64,000 bases of DNA from Anaerococcus vaginalis (GCF_000307225.1 NZ_HE978616.1:334647-398646); one strand, 5' to 3'; positions 48,575-56,388 are shown, counted from the first letter of the stretch. The notes: generated by a model not told the origin, from the letters alone. Made by a program: numbers and translations.

Positions 48575-48691
48575 ATTTTTTTTGATAAGAAATATCACCA
48601 AGAATATAAAACCTATTTGCAATAATTTTCAAATAATTTTGAAAAAATTTAAAAATTTATCTTATAAATTCAAATGAAAAATATTAAAAAA

Positions 48692-48746
48692 AGTCAAGTC
48701 CATAATATTGTGCTAGTAAATTTTACACAATATTATGGACTTGACT
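48692..48746. repeat. Perfect 21-bp inverted repeat, ATTGTG element
   Basis: Arms 48692-48712 and 48726-48746 are perfectly complementary (they contain AGTCAAGTCCATAATATTG), loop of 13 bases. Followed on the minus strand by seven T, so it also serves as terminator of the hydrolase gene at 48755. Related copies lie at 55796-55840 and 22691-22720. Confidence 0.85.
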
Positions 48747-48754
48747 AAAATCTT

Positions 48755-49501
48755 TTATCTACTTTCTAAAAATATTTTTAATTTCTTAGCATATTCTTGA
48801 GGATACTCGTGCAGAAATTGACCATGGCCCAGTCCTTTAAAAACTTCACTTTTCATTTGGGGCAAATATTCCTTTAGTTTCTTTTCGCTTTTTTTAGGGA
48901 TTGGCTCTTCGCTTCCTCGCCAAAATAAAACTGGATTAGAAAATTTTTTTAAATTTTTTGAGAACTTATAATGATAAATATACTTGCAAGCATTCTTAAT
49001 TGTACTTTCTCTTATTTTCGGATACATCATTTCTATAACGCTATTGTTATCCTTTCCCATAATCTTATCTAATAAAAATTTTGGTATTGTTTTTCCATTT
49101 TTAATTCTATTTGTGCCAAAAATAAATGCCCAAGTAAATGGCATTGCCATAAGTCCCATTTCGCTTGTAATCGCTGCATCCAAAAGAACTTTTTTTGCAC
49201 AAATATTTCCTCTTGAAATAAGTTCTACAGCTATAGTAGCTCCCATAGAAAAACCACAAAGACCATAAACTTCTCCGTCCATTTCATTTAATATATACTT
49301 TTCTATTTTATCTATAGTCTTTTCCATTGAAAGCAAATCTTCAGATTCAAAATCACAATGTCCGTCCAATTCACAAAATATTACATAATAATCATCCAAA
49401 TAAGTAAGGAGGGGTTTAAAACATAAGTCTGCAGTAGATGCAAGTCCATGAATAAATAATAGGGACTTATTATTCTCATTCCCATAGCTAATAAAATTCA
49501 T
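48755..49501 (-). CDS. Alpha/beta hydrolase
   Basis: 248 residues. Oxyanion region LLFIHGLAST, nucleophile elbow CGFSMGATIAVEL (G-x-S-x-G), acid probably in LFWRGSEEP, and catalytic His in FKGLGHGQFLHEYP. Complete triad pattern and normal length. Substrate unknown; related in layout to the hydrolase at 41394. AAAGGAGCT precedes ATG. First of several accessory genes on this strand. Confidence 0.87.
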   Translation of the reverse strand: MNFISYGNENNKSLLFIHGLASTADLCFKPLLTYLDDYYVIFCELDGHCDFESEDLLSMEKTIDKIEKYILNEMDGEVYGLCGFSMGATIAVELISRGNICAKKVLLDAAITSEMGLMAMPFTWAFIFGTNRIKNGKTIPKFLLDKIMGKDNNSVIEMMYPKIRESTIKNACKYIYHYKFSKNLKKFSNPVLFWRGSEEPIPKKSEKKLKEYLPQMKSEVFKGLGHGQFLHEYPQEYAKKLKIFLESR

Positions 49502-49543
49502 TATAGCTCCTTTCTTTTATTAAAAATTTTATGATTTTTATTT

Positions 49544-50022
49544 TTAAAATAATGTTAATAAGTATCCATCAATTATAGCTACAAAAATATACATAAATAT
49601 AGCTCTTAAAAATGATTCTATGTGTTTTTTAGGATCGTGATAAAGACTTTTTTGTGGTATTTTTGAAAATCTTATTCGATTTGTATTTCTCCACCACAAA
49701 AGATCAATAATAATAAAATCAAAAATATTTAGGCTTTCTCCTAGAATCAGTAAAGATATAAAGTTATGGATAAAATAAGTTTTTCGAATTATTATACCAA
49801 AAGGCAAAAATAAGATGGAAAAAATAAAAAATTTGCAATAAATGCAGAAATTTTACTACTCTCTTTAAATTTCCCTTGATATTCTTCTATATTTTTTATT
49901 CTTTTTTGAACCTCATCTGGATAGGACATATAATTTTTTAGATTTTTCTCATCTGTACCAGTTCCCAAAACACATAAAATAAAAAATACAGTGCATAAAA
50001 CTACTATTTCAATTAAAAGCAT
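49544..50022 (-). pseudogene. Small membrane protein, frameshifted
   Basis: From ATG 50022 (TTGGAGATAGTCT upstream): an N-terminal membrane segment, a soluble stretch (DEKNLKNYMSYPDEVQKRIK), then more hydrophobic segments. The frame breaks at the five-A run 49806-49810; one extra base turns YFCLLV into FLPFGIIIRKTYFIHNF and gives a protein of about 160 residues with LLWWRNTNRIRFSKIPQK near the end. Family of unknown function as far as I can tell. Confidence 0.65.
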
Positions 50023-50094
50023 AGACTATCTCCAATCTTTTCTTTAATACTTTCATATCATCTATTTAGAAAATATTTTATTATTACCCTCACT

Positions 50095-50892
50095 TTATTT
50101 TTTAGAAAAAGGATTATATTCTCCATCTTTATGAAAAGGACAATTTTTACCAAACACAGCACTTTTATCAATATGAGCAAAAATTTTTTCAGAGTAAGGA
50201 TGTATGCTACTATGACCTGTACAAACATATTTTAGCTTGTAATCTTTTAATTTATATTTTAACTTTTGCAAAGACTTTTTATTTTCACTCGGATTTTGCG
50301 TGAAAAAATCAAAAAAATCATAACCACAATTTTCATTTATGGCAAGACAATCCCCTGATATTAAAATTTTATCATCCACAATATAAACAGTATGACCTAC
50401 TGTATGACCTGGTACTAATACAGGTTCAACCCTTATTCCATCTACTTCAAATATCATCTTATCTTTTATAGGAATCCAATTGCTAGAAATTTCCACACAA
50501 TTATAAAATATACCCTTCCTGCGAATCTCTTTTGTCATATATTTATTTTCATCCTCGCCCATATAAACTTTTGCATTAGGAAAAATATTTCGTCCGCTTT
50601 TATCAATACCTCCCGCATGATCAGTATCTAAATGCGTCAAAAATAAATGCTTAATATTTTCAGCCCTTATATTTATTTTCTTAAATTCTTCATCTATATT
50701 TTTATAATTTATATGACCACTATCAAAAGCAATCGTTTTACCATTTTTAGAACAAAACCATAAATTAACATCATACTCCCTTATACAACTTATCCCTTCT
50801 TCCAATACACTTGTATCTTGAGCTTTGCAATAATATTTGCCACGCATAGTAAGGGGTTTTATCTTATCATCAAAAAAATATAATAATTTCAC
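50095..50892 (-). CDS. Metallo-beta-lactamase-fold hydrolase
   Basis: About 265 residues. Start GTG 50892 is preferred because AGGAGG stands upstream; the ATG at 50928 has none. Metal site THLDTDHAGG (H-x-D-x-D-H, with Asp where the classic motif has His), second His in VPGHTVGHT, Asp in ISGDCLA, final His in CTGHSS. Such proteins include lactonases and other hydrolases; the substrate is unknown. It carries a relatively Cys-rich N-terminus and C-terminus. Confidence 0.85.
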   Translation of the reverse strand: MKLLYFFDDKIKPLTMRGKYYCKAQDTSVLEEGISCIREYDVNLWFCSKNGKTIAFDSGHINYKNIDEEFKKINIRAENIKHLFLTHLDTDHAGGIDKSGRNIFPNAKVYMGEDENKYMTKEIRRKGIFYNCVEISSNWIPIKDKMIFEVDGIRVEPVLVPGHTVGHTVYIVDDKILISGDCLAINENCGYDFFDFFTQNPSENKKSLQKLKYKLKDYKLKYVCTGHSSIHPYSEKIFAHIDKSAVFGKNCPFHKDGEYNPFSKK

Positions 50893-50928
50893 AAGAAGCC
50901 TCCTTTCTTTTATTTTAAATGATATCAA

Positions 50929-51169
50929 TTATTGATTCTATTATACATCAGCAAAAATTTAAAATCTATTAAAATAATCACCCCTTCTTGATTTATAATT
51001 TACTAATAATTTTTGATCATATATAAATTTTTTTCTTATTTCATATACTTAACCATACTTACATTAAAATTACTTTTATCATAATTTAATATTTTTTCCT
51101 TAACTATCTTCCAAAATTCGTAAATGAGCAAGGCATAGGCATTATATAATGAGATTATTTTTTTATTTG
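50929..51169 (-). other. Gap with an unannotated 3' coding remnant
   Basis: On the minus strand a frame ending at 51036-51038 reads ISLYNAYALLIYEFWKIVKE and then NYDKSNFNVSMVKYMK, about 50 codons with normal codon use, overlapping the end of the MFS gene but lacking a start. It could be a decayed small gene. No terminator or promoter is obvious. Confidence 0.4.
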
Positions 51170-52405
51170 CTAGTTGATTTTTTTCAAAACTTTATTTATC
51201 TTATTAACTGACGGCAATTTTCTAATATTTTCATTTAAAGCCCAAAATATAGCAACCAAAAATACAATGAAAGATCCAATAAATATAGCCTTTGAACTTG
51301 ATAAATACTCTCCAAGATATCCTCCACATAAGGCTCCTAATGGTGCCATAAAAGTAGAAATTCCAACCATAGCACCCATAGCTGATCCTATTTTTTCACT
51401 TGGAACTATTATTTGTACCATGGTTTGAGCATAAACATTTACAAGACCTACAACAAACCAACCAAGCGCATATAAAATAAGTGCTATTTTTATATTATTT
51501 TTAAAATTAGAAAAACACATCCAAGCTAAGCCTACAATAGCCATTCCATAAATATATAATTTTCCAAGAGAAATTTCCTTTAATTTTTGAAAACCAGCAA
51601 ACAAAGACCCAAGCAAAACTCCTCCTCCCATTCCTGCAAGCATTAAACTATAAAATATTTCATTTTGTGCAAAAGCAGGTAAAACCGCACTTATTGATGT
51701 TGCAGAAAAATTAATAAAAACAATTCCAAAAACTAGAGCAAAAATTCTCGAATCATTAAATAAATTAAGTCCCTCTTTAAGTTCTTCAAAGTGATTTTTT
51801 ATTAAACTTCCTTCTCGCTTATTTTTTCTAATATCAAAATGGCTAAGTTTTTTTGATAAAAAGCAAAATAAAGTTCCCGTCAAAATAAAACTTAGGCTAT
51901 CCGCAAAAAAAGCTGTCATAAAACCACAAATTGAAATAAAAAAACCTGAAAAAGTATCAAAAATTGCATTTGAACCTTGGTAAGCCATATTCATCAAAGA
52001 ATTTCCTTTAACAAGTTCTTCCTCAGATAAAATTTTTGGCAATAAAGAAATTTGAGCCGGATAAACTAATTGATTAGTCAGAGAAATTATCGGCATAATT
52101 ATCATAATATGATAGACATTTAATTTTTCAAATTTATACAAAAATGGAATAATTAAAATCAAAACTGCTTGAATAAGTTGAGATAAAATTAAAAATTTTT
52201 TCATATTAATCTTATCCAATATTGGACTTAATAGTAACTGAACTATTGCTGTTGATGAGGTAAGAAAAAGAGTAAGACCTGAATAAATTGTAGATCCACT
52301 CATTTTATAGACCAAAAGAGTTGATGCAATAGCATAAAGGCTATCTCCAAAATTTGTTATTAGTCGTCCTAAGAGCAGGACATAAAAATTTTTATTTTTA
52401 ATCAT
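51170..52405 (-). CDS. MFS transporter (macrolide-efflux-like)
   Basis: About 411 residues, 12 hydrophobic segments. N-terminal KNKNFYVLLLGRLITNFGDSLY resembles the MFS_3/Mef group (FxxLxxGxxxSxxGD), used for drug or siderophore export. Start at 52405 chosen because AAGGAG is 10 bases upstream, too close to the ATG at 52414. It follows an HTH regulator gene on the same strand, and both upstream regions share a DNA motif. Confidence 0.87.
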   Translation of the reverse strand: MIKNKNFYVLLLGRLITNFGDSLYAIASTLLVYKMSGSTIYSGLTLFLTSSTAIVQLLLSPILDKINMKKFLILSQLIQAVLILIIPFLYKFEKLNVYHIMIIMPIISLTNQLVYPAQISLLPKILSEEELVKGNSLMNMAYQGSNAIFDTFSGFFISICGFMTAFFADSLSFILTGTLFCFLSKKLSHFDIRKNKREGSLIKNHFEELKEGLNLFNDSRIFALVFGIVFINFSATSISAVLPAFAQNEIFYSLMLAGMGGGVLLGSLFAGFQKLKEISLGKLYIYGMAIVGLAWMCFSNFKNNIKIALILYALGWFVVGLVNVYAQTMVQIIVPSEKIGSAMGAMVGISTFMAPLGALCGGYLGEYLSSSKAIFIGSFIVFLVAIFWALNENIRKLPSVNKINKVLKKIN

Positions 52406-52425
52406 TTTTAACATTCTCCTTATAT

Positions 52426-52458
52426 TTAACGTTTTAATTTATTTGACAGTTCTATATT
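52426..52458. promoter_or_regulatory. Shared motif upstream of the MFS gene
   Basis: TTAACGTTTTAATTT then ATTTGACAGTTCTATATT on the plus strand; the same arrangement occurs on the minus strand at 52990-52960 upstream of the regulator gene. Candidate operator of the regulator. Confidence 0.5.
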
Positions 52459-52488
52459 TTTTTACCAGCAAGGATTAACTTACTGGTT

Positions 52489-52917
52489 TTAAGATAATTT
52501 ATAAATTTGTACTTGAAAACTTTCTTGGGTATCATCACCTTGACTATATTTTTTTATTAAATCATTTAAGTCTTTTTCAAATGATTTGTAGGATTTACTA
52601 GAAATTTTAAAAGAAAATACCTTCTCTTCTAAATTTTTATTAAATATTTCACTATTAGGAATAAAAGCCTTGGCTACTGGCAAAAAATATTTTTGAGTGA
52701 TTCCATTAATTAGTTCCGTATCAACAACTTCTATAATTTTATTTTGTTCAAGAATTTTTAGGTGATAGTGAATTTTTGATCTACTTACGCCAAGGACATC
52801 TGATAAATCTTGAGCATTTTTTGGACTTGTTCCTAAAGTCATAATTATTTTAAGCCTTAAAGGATCGCTTACAATATTAATTTCTTCCAACGAATTTAAA
52901 ATATGAACCTCTCTCAA
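52489..52917 (-). CDS. ArsR-like winged-helix regulator
   Basis: 142 residues. DNA-binding part near the N-terminus: DPLRLKIIMTLGTSPKNAQDLSDVLGVSRSKIHYHLKILEQ, as in HTH_20/ArsR-like regulators of efflux pumps. No metal-binding cysteines; the C-terminal half probably mediates dimerisation or ligand sensing. Start is TTG 52917, five bases after GGAGG. Likely controls the MFS pump downstream. Confidence 0.85.
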   Translation of the reverse strand: MREVHILNSLEEINIVSDPLRLKIIMTLGTSPKNAQDLSDVLGVSRSKIHYHLKILEQNKIIEVVDTELINGITQKYFLPVAKAFIPNSEIFNKNLEEKVFSFKISSKSYKSFEKDLNDLIKKYSQGDDTQESFQVQIYKLS

Positions 52918-52944
52918 ACTGCACCTCCATATCTTATTTTCTTT

Positions 52945-52973
52945 ATTGTAACTTAAATTAATATAACTGTCAA
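52945..52973 (-). promoter_or_regulatory. Promoter of the regulator/MFS genes
   Basis: TTGACA (52973-52968), 17-base spacer, TACAAT (52950-52945). Confidence 0.75.
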
Positions 52974-52991
52974 ATATTTTTTAACGTTAAA
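52960..52991. promoter_or_regulatory. Shared motif and TTTAACGTTAAA palindrome upstream of the regulator
   Basis: A perfect 12-base palindrome TTTAACGTTAAA (52980-52991) next to the -35 box, within the motif that recurs at 52426-52458. Confidence 0.55.
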
Positions 52992-53112
52992 TATTTATAT
53001 TTACGAAAATAACTCTTAGATTTCTAAAACCCAAGAGTTATTTCAAGTTCCTGTTAAATTTTTAAATAAGGTAGTTATAATTTTATATTAATAACAAGGA
53101 TAACTAATTATT

Positions 53113-53301
53113 TTAAAACAAAAATATATCATTTACTGTTTTTCCAAAAAATACAGATATTTTAATAGCCAATTCCAAACTTGGATCGTACTTATTATTT
53201 TCAATTGCAATTATGGTTTGACGAGAAACCCCAAGCTCTTTTGCTAAATCTTCCTGCCTCAATCCTCTTTCTTTTCGAAGTTTTTTTATTATATTATTCA
53301 T
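53113..53301 (-). CDS. XRE-family small regulator
   Basis: 62 residues, almost only a helix-turn-helix: LRKERGLRQEDLAKELGVSRQTIIAIENNKYDPS, ending KTVNDIFLF. This compact type commonly represses an operon with a small membrane protein. It follows such a gene with 8 bases between them. Confidence 0.92.
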   Translation of the reverse strand: MNNIIKKLRKERGLRQEDLAKELGVSRQTIIAIENNKYDPSLELAIKISVFFGKTVNDIFLF

Positions 53302-53309
53302 AAAAATTT

Positions 53310-53639
53310 TTAAATCACTTTCATTCCTATAAAAATAATAAGAGCAAGAATTGAAAGAGTTAAGGCTATTATTTCCATGAATTTATTTGCTCTACCATAT
53401 TCTTCATCACCATCAACCATCTTATTTTTTATATAAATTTTTGAAAAATTTTGTACACTTATGGTTAAACATAAAATTAATACTGGAATTGGATTATATT
53501 TAAAATTATAAACTAAAGATTTATAAGAAGAAAAAATAACCCATAAACTCAAAGAAATAACAGCTACTTTGTAAGCCAAACTTTCTGATCTTAATAAAAT
53601 ATTCCTATCCATTTCGTCCATATTTGAAACTTTTTTCAT
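53310..53639 (-). CDS. Small membrane protein of an XRE module
   Basis: About 109 residues from ATG 53639 (GGAGGTATTAATT upstream). N-terminal charged part (MDEMDRNILLRSESLAYK), then three hydrophobic segments. Similar in layout to DUF6442-type proteins that accompany small XRE regulators, though I cannot name the family. A truncated duplicate of its first 30 codons and promoter lies at 54893-55130. Confidence 0.72.
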   Translation of the reverse strand: MKKVSNMDEMDRNILLRSESLAYKVAVISLSLWVIFSSYKSLVYNFKYNPIPVLILCLTISVQNFSKIYIKNKMVDGDEEYGRANKFMEIIALTLSILALIIFIGMKVI

Positions 53640-53665
53640 AATTAATACCTCCATTTTATTTCAAA

Positions 53666-53685
53666 ATGTAAAACTATCTTTACAT
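53666..53685. promoter_or_regulatory. Candidate XRE operator, module 1
   Basis: ATGTAAAactatcTTTACAT: seven-base perfect arms around six bases, between the -10 box and the ribosome site. It is conserved in the truncated duplicate. Confidence 0.6.
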
Positions 53686-53686
53686 T

Positions 53687-53715
53687 AATATATAAAATTT
53701 TGGAATATATGTCAA
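53687..53715 (-). promoter_or_regulatory. Promoter of XRE module 1
   Basis: TTGACA (53715-53710), 17-base spacer, TATATT (53692-53687). Confidence 0.75.
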
Positions 53716-53734
53716 GAGTTCTTTACATTTTTCT

Positions 53735-53787
53735 ACAAAAAAATATCTGACCTAAGGAAAAATAAAATCCCTACCAGATATTTTTTA
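53735..53787 (-). terminator. Terminator between module 1 and upstream remnants
   Basis: AAATATCTG / CAGATATTT outer stem with an inner TAGGGA/TCCTTA pairing and seven T at the end on the minus strand. Confidence 0.75.
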
Positions 53788-53804
53788 AAATTAATTTCTT
53801 AAAT

Positions 53805-53975
53805 TTAATATTTTTTCTCATAATATACATTTATAAAAAATGTAATCATTGGATAAAATAGAATAAAAATTGCCAAAATACCTCCTGGTAAATATGCTTT
53901 TACCGCAAGACAAATTACAGCAACAAGGCCTATTAAAATATAAGACATTGTGGCATTAACCTTGGTCTTAATTTT
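53805..53975 (-). pseudogene. Remnant of a small membrane protein gene
   Basis: An open frame with no ribosome site reads VKIKTKVNATMSYILIGLVA and then two hydrophobic stretches ending ITFFINVYYEKKY at 53805. It looks like the C-terminal half of a small membrane protein of the kind found beside XRE regulators. The upstream part has been replaced by the terminase-like remnant. Confidence 0.5.
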
Positions 53976-54063
53976 TACATTTCTCTATTTTTTCAGCAGC
54001 AGGCAGTCCTTTACCTTATGCTTTTACTCTTCTTCCACCTCTGTATGTTCCGTCTTTAGCGAT
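53968..54063 (-). pseudogene. Remnant of a phage terminase small subunit (P27-like)
   Basis: After AGGAGGTGAT the minus strand reads AKDGTYRGGRRVKA, stop, GKGLPAAEKIEKCKN, stop. P27-family terminase small subunits begin MAxxGTxRGGRRxGAGRKPxxLxEKIExGNP, so order and spacing match over about 30 codons. The start codon is ATC and two stops interrupt it: a decayed prophage fragment. Confidence 0.55.
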
Positions 54064-54090
54064 AGTATCACCTCCTATTGTTTAAATATA

Positions 54091-54137
54091 AAATCTCCCT
54101 TCAATAAACTATATTGTTTACTGTTGGGAGATTTTTA
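54091..54137 (-). terminator. Terminator of XRE module 2
   Basis: AAAATCTCCC / GGGAGATTTT arms with an inner AATAAAC/GTTTACT stem, 17 bases after the XRE stop, T-rich on the minus side. Confidence 0.75.
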
Positions 54138-54153
54138 GTTTAACTATGTTTGT

Positions 54154-54360
54154 CTAAAAATAGAAAAGATCCTCAAATTTTTTCTCTAAAGCAACGCAAA
54201 GTATCAAAGCTAATTTAGCAGTGGGGTTAAATTGACCAGTTTCAATTGAACTAATTGTATTTCTTGAAACTCCCACCTCATCAGCTAACTGTTGTTGTGA
54301 ATAACCTTTTTCTTTTCTAACTTCTTTTAAATGATTTTTGAGAACTAGTTTATCATCCAT
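54154..54360 (-). CDS. XRE-family small regulator
   Basis: 68 residues: LKEVRKEKGYSQQQLADEVGVSRNTISSIETGQFNPTAKLALILC, ending FEDLFYF. Same class as the regulator at 53113 but clearly divergent in sequence. Preceded by a DUF6442-like membrane protein gene, 9 bases apart. Confidence 0.92.
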   Translation of the reverse strand: MDDKLVLKNHLKEVRKEKGYSQQQLADEVGVSRNTISSIETGQFNPTAKLALILCVALEKKFEDLFYF

Positions 54361-54369
54361 AATCTATCA

Positions 54370-54687
54370 CTACTTCAATGTTATAAGGTTAGCTACAAAT
54401 AAGGCAATCCCTAAAATTGCCATAAATATCCCCATTAACAATTGCTTTCTTTCTTTTAATTTTGCATACTTTACAAGTTCTTTTGTTGCTTCAATACTAA
54501 AATAAATACTTAGTATTCCATAATTAAAAGAATTGAAGAAAAAAGCTTCAGTTCCAAATAGAATGGCAGCAACTGCTAATCCGATTTGGCTGGAAACTTC
54601 ACCTGCTTTTTTAAAAATGTCAACCACCATCTCATCGTGATCTTTATACTCCTCACGACTTCTTGCTAAAACTTCATCTCTCTTCAT
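54370..54687 (-). CDS. DUF6442-like small membrane protein
   Basis: About 105 residues from ATG 54687 (AAGGAGAATTAAT upstream). Charged N-terminus (MKRDEVLARSREEYKDHDEM), then about three hydrophobic segments and the SIYFSIEATKELVKYAKLKERKQ region, a pattern of DUF6442 proteins. It forms an operon with the XRE regulator. Function unknown; such pairs are often mobile. Confidence 0.75.
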   Translation of the reverse strand: MKRDEVLARSREEYKDHDEMVVDIFKKAGEVSSQIGLAVAAILFGTEAFFFNSFNYGILSIYFSIEATKELVKYAKLKERKQLLMGIFMAILGIALFVANLITLK

Positions 54688-54710
54688 ATTAATTCTCCTT
54701 TTTTCTTTTG

Positions 54711-54724
54711 CCAAGTTTACTTGG
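54711..54724. promoter_or_regulatory. XRE operator, module 2
   Basis: CCAAGTTTACTTGG, a perfect palindrome downstream of the -10 box; a further half site (TGCCAAGTTT) lies within the promoter spacer. Confidence 0.7.
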
Positions 54725-54731
54725 TATTTAT

Positions 54732-54759
54732 ATTATATCATGCCAAGTTTTATTGTCAA
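54732..54759 (-). promoter_or_regulatory. Promoter of XRE module 2
   Basis: TTGACA (54759-54754), 16-base spacer, TATAAT (54737-54732), both boxes perfect. Confidence 0.85.
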
Positions 54760-54763
54760 TAGA

Positions 54764-54892
54764 TCGAAATAAATATTTCAGTCTTTAAAGGGTGGTCTTT
54801 AAAAACTCTTTGAACCCGTTTTTTTGTGCTTGAGAGAGCGGCACCACCGTTGGTAGATGAATTATTCATAGATATTTGATATCCCCATCACT
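54764..54892. other. Unassigned segment beside the truncated duplicate
   Basis: Somewhat GC-richer than its surroundings (for example GAGAGAGCGGCACCACCG near 54832). No frame, hairpin with T run or recognisable mobile-element end could be supported. Possibly leftover DNA from the rearrangement that made the duplicate. Confidence 0.3.
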
Positions 54893-55041
54893 CTAAAAAG
54901 CTATCCACCAAATTTGTCTAATCCTATTTTTATTTCATACTCAATAAAACTCAAAGAAATGACAGCTACTTTGTAATCCAAGCCTTCTGACCTCAATAAA
55001 ATATTCCTATCCGTTTCATCCATTTTTGAAACTTTTTTCAT
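54893..55041 (-). pseudogene. Truncated duplicate of the 53310 membrane protein gene
   Basis: From ATG 55041 the frame reads MKKVSKMDETDRNILLRSEG and YKVAVISLSF, matching the intact copy's first 30 residues with few changes, then diverges at about 54947 into unrelated sequence and stops. The promoter and operator upstream (to 55130) are also duplicated. Confidence 0.85.
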
Positions 55042-55044
55042 AAT

Positions 55045-55130
55045 CATACCTCCATTTCAAAATGTAAAACTATCTTTACATTAATATATAAAATATCGGC
55101 ATATATATCAAGAACTCTTTACATTTTTAT
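55045..55130 (-). repeat. Second copy of the module 1 promoter/operator region
   Basis: Copies 53645-53730 with about 90 percent identity by eye, including the ATGTAAA...TTTACAT operator and a -35 changed to TTGATA. Confidence 0.8.
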
Positions 55131-55132
55131 TT

Positions 55133-55699
55133 TTATCTTTTTCTATATGTTTTTAAATTCATCAACACTTCTGTATTAGGTAAATATTTTATAGAAGCTG
55201 ATACATTATCATAATCGCTCCGCTTTTCTTTTTCCTCATCATAAGTTTTAGAATCTATTTCAAAAATTTTAATCTCGTTTTTATCATTATATCCAGAAAT
55301 TCTATAAAATATTGAGTATTCATAATTCATATCTTCTTCAAAACTTACATAATTAATTTTTAATGATCTAGGCGACTTTAAAAATTTAAAATCTAAAATT
55401 GGAGCTTTCAACAAATAAAAAAATCCAATCCCAGATAATATCGCACAAATCCACCATATAATAATGAATTTTTTTCCTTCCTTAAAATAAAAAGCAACTA
55501 CTAAGACAAGAGAGATTAGAATAACAATAAATAAACGAAAAACAATATCACAAATAAAGCCCATAATTCCTTCTTGATAATATCCAAAAGCATGGCTTAG
55601 AATCAGATAGAAGGAAGTTATTGAAATAATTGCAAAAGCTGAAAGAACAAAAGCAATAAAAACTTTTCTTTTAAAAGAAATTTTCACCCTATTTTTCAT
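55133..55699 (-). CDS. Membrane protein of unknown function
   Basis: 188 residues: three or four hydrophobic segments in the first 100 residues, then a soluble C-terminal domain (KINYVSFEEDMNYEYSIFYR) rich in charged residues. TTTAGGAGGGGAAA before ATG. No family recognised. Confidence 0.65.
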   Translation of the reverse strand: MKNRVKISFKRKVFIAFVLSAFAIISITSFYLILSHAFGYYQEGIMGFICDIVFRLFIVILISLVLVVAFYFKEGKKFIIIWWICAILSGIGFFYLLKAPILDFKFLKSPRSLKINYVSFEEDMNYEYSIFYRISGYNDKNEIKIFEIDSKTYDEEKEKRSDYDNVSASIKYLPNTEVLMNLKTYRKR

Positions 55700-55795
55700 T
55701 TTCCCCTCCTAAACAATATAATTTCAAAATGTTTTTAAATCTATATTATAATTTTATTAATATTTTGTTAACTTTTTATTTTAATAATAAAATAA

Positions 55796-55840
55796 AGTCC
55801 ATAATATTGTGCAAGTAAACTTTACGCAATATTATGGACT
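55796..55840. repeat. Second full copy of the ATTGTG palindromic element
   Basis: Arms 55796-55811 and 55825-55840 (AGTCCATAATATTGTG and its complement with one G-T pair). The element differs from 48692-48746 by a few bases, mostly in the loop. Confidence 0.8.
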
Positions 55841-55905
55841 TGACATAAACTTAGTCCTCTAAAAAAAATAATATATATATATTTATCTTAGTTAATTAAT
55901 ACCTA

Positions 55906-56388
55906 CTAAAGTATTTTTTCTGCAAGTAAAATTCTTCCGCCTAATCTTTCTACTTCTTTGATAACCTTAAGACCATTCTTTTTCCAAAAAGCTTTTGACT
56001 GGGGATTTCCCATGTCAATGCCTAGGCGGACTTTTACTTTTCCTATTTTTTTAACATAATCTAGAACACTTCCAATAATTTCAGATCCTATACCTTGACC
56101 TTGATATAAAATATTTACCATAAAAAAGCCAATAAAACAGGTTTCTTCATCTGGATAACCATCTAAAATATCTAAAACAGCAACTAAAATTTCATCTTCA
56201 AAAAATCCTAAATAATATTTATTAACTTCATTTACTCCTTCAGGTTTTAGGTAAATATCACTTAAAATTTGTTCTCTATTCATCTTTGCTTGACAGTAAT
56301 GATAATATAGCTTATTGCCTTGACACAATCTGTATATGGTTTCAATATCATTCTCAGTAAGTTTTTCAACTTTATAAGTTTTACTCAT
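55906..56388 (-). CDS. GNAT-family N-acetyltransferase
   Basis: 160 residues. Acetyl-CoA loop region LYQGQGIGSEIIGSVLDYVKK (Q-x-x-G-x-G) and C-terminal NPQSKAFWKKNGLKVIKEVERLGG are standard GNAT signs. Substrate unknown. There is no clear ribosome site upstream of ATG 56388, so expression may be weak or the start uncertain. Confidence 0.85.
   Translation of the reverse strand: MSKTYKVEKLTENDIETIYRLCQGNKLYYHYCQAKMNREQILSDIYLKPEGVNEVNKYYLGFFEDEILVAVLDILDGYPDEETCFIGFFMVNILYQGQGIGSEIIGSVLDYVKKIGKVKVRLGIDMGNPQSKAFWKKNGLKVIKEVERLGGRILLAEKIL

Noticed and set aside
53950..54138. Plus-strand ORF of 62 residues
   Set aside because: It has no ribosome site, and the minus strand of the same segment carries the terminase-like remnant with AGGAGG.
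54764..54892. Insertion sequence end or guide-RNA-like element
   Set aside because: No transposase, no paired terminal repeats and no convincing fold; similarity to IS605-type ends was too vague.
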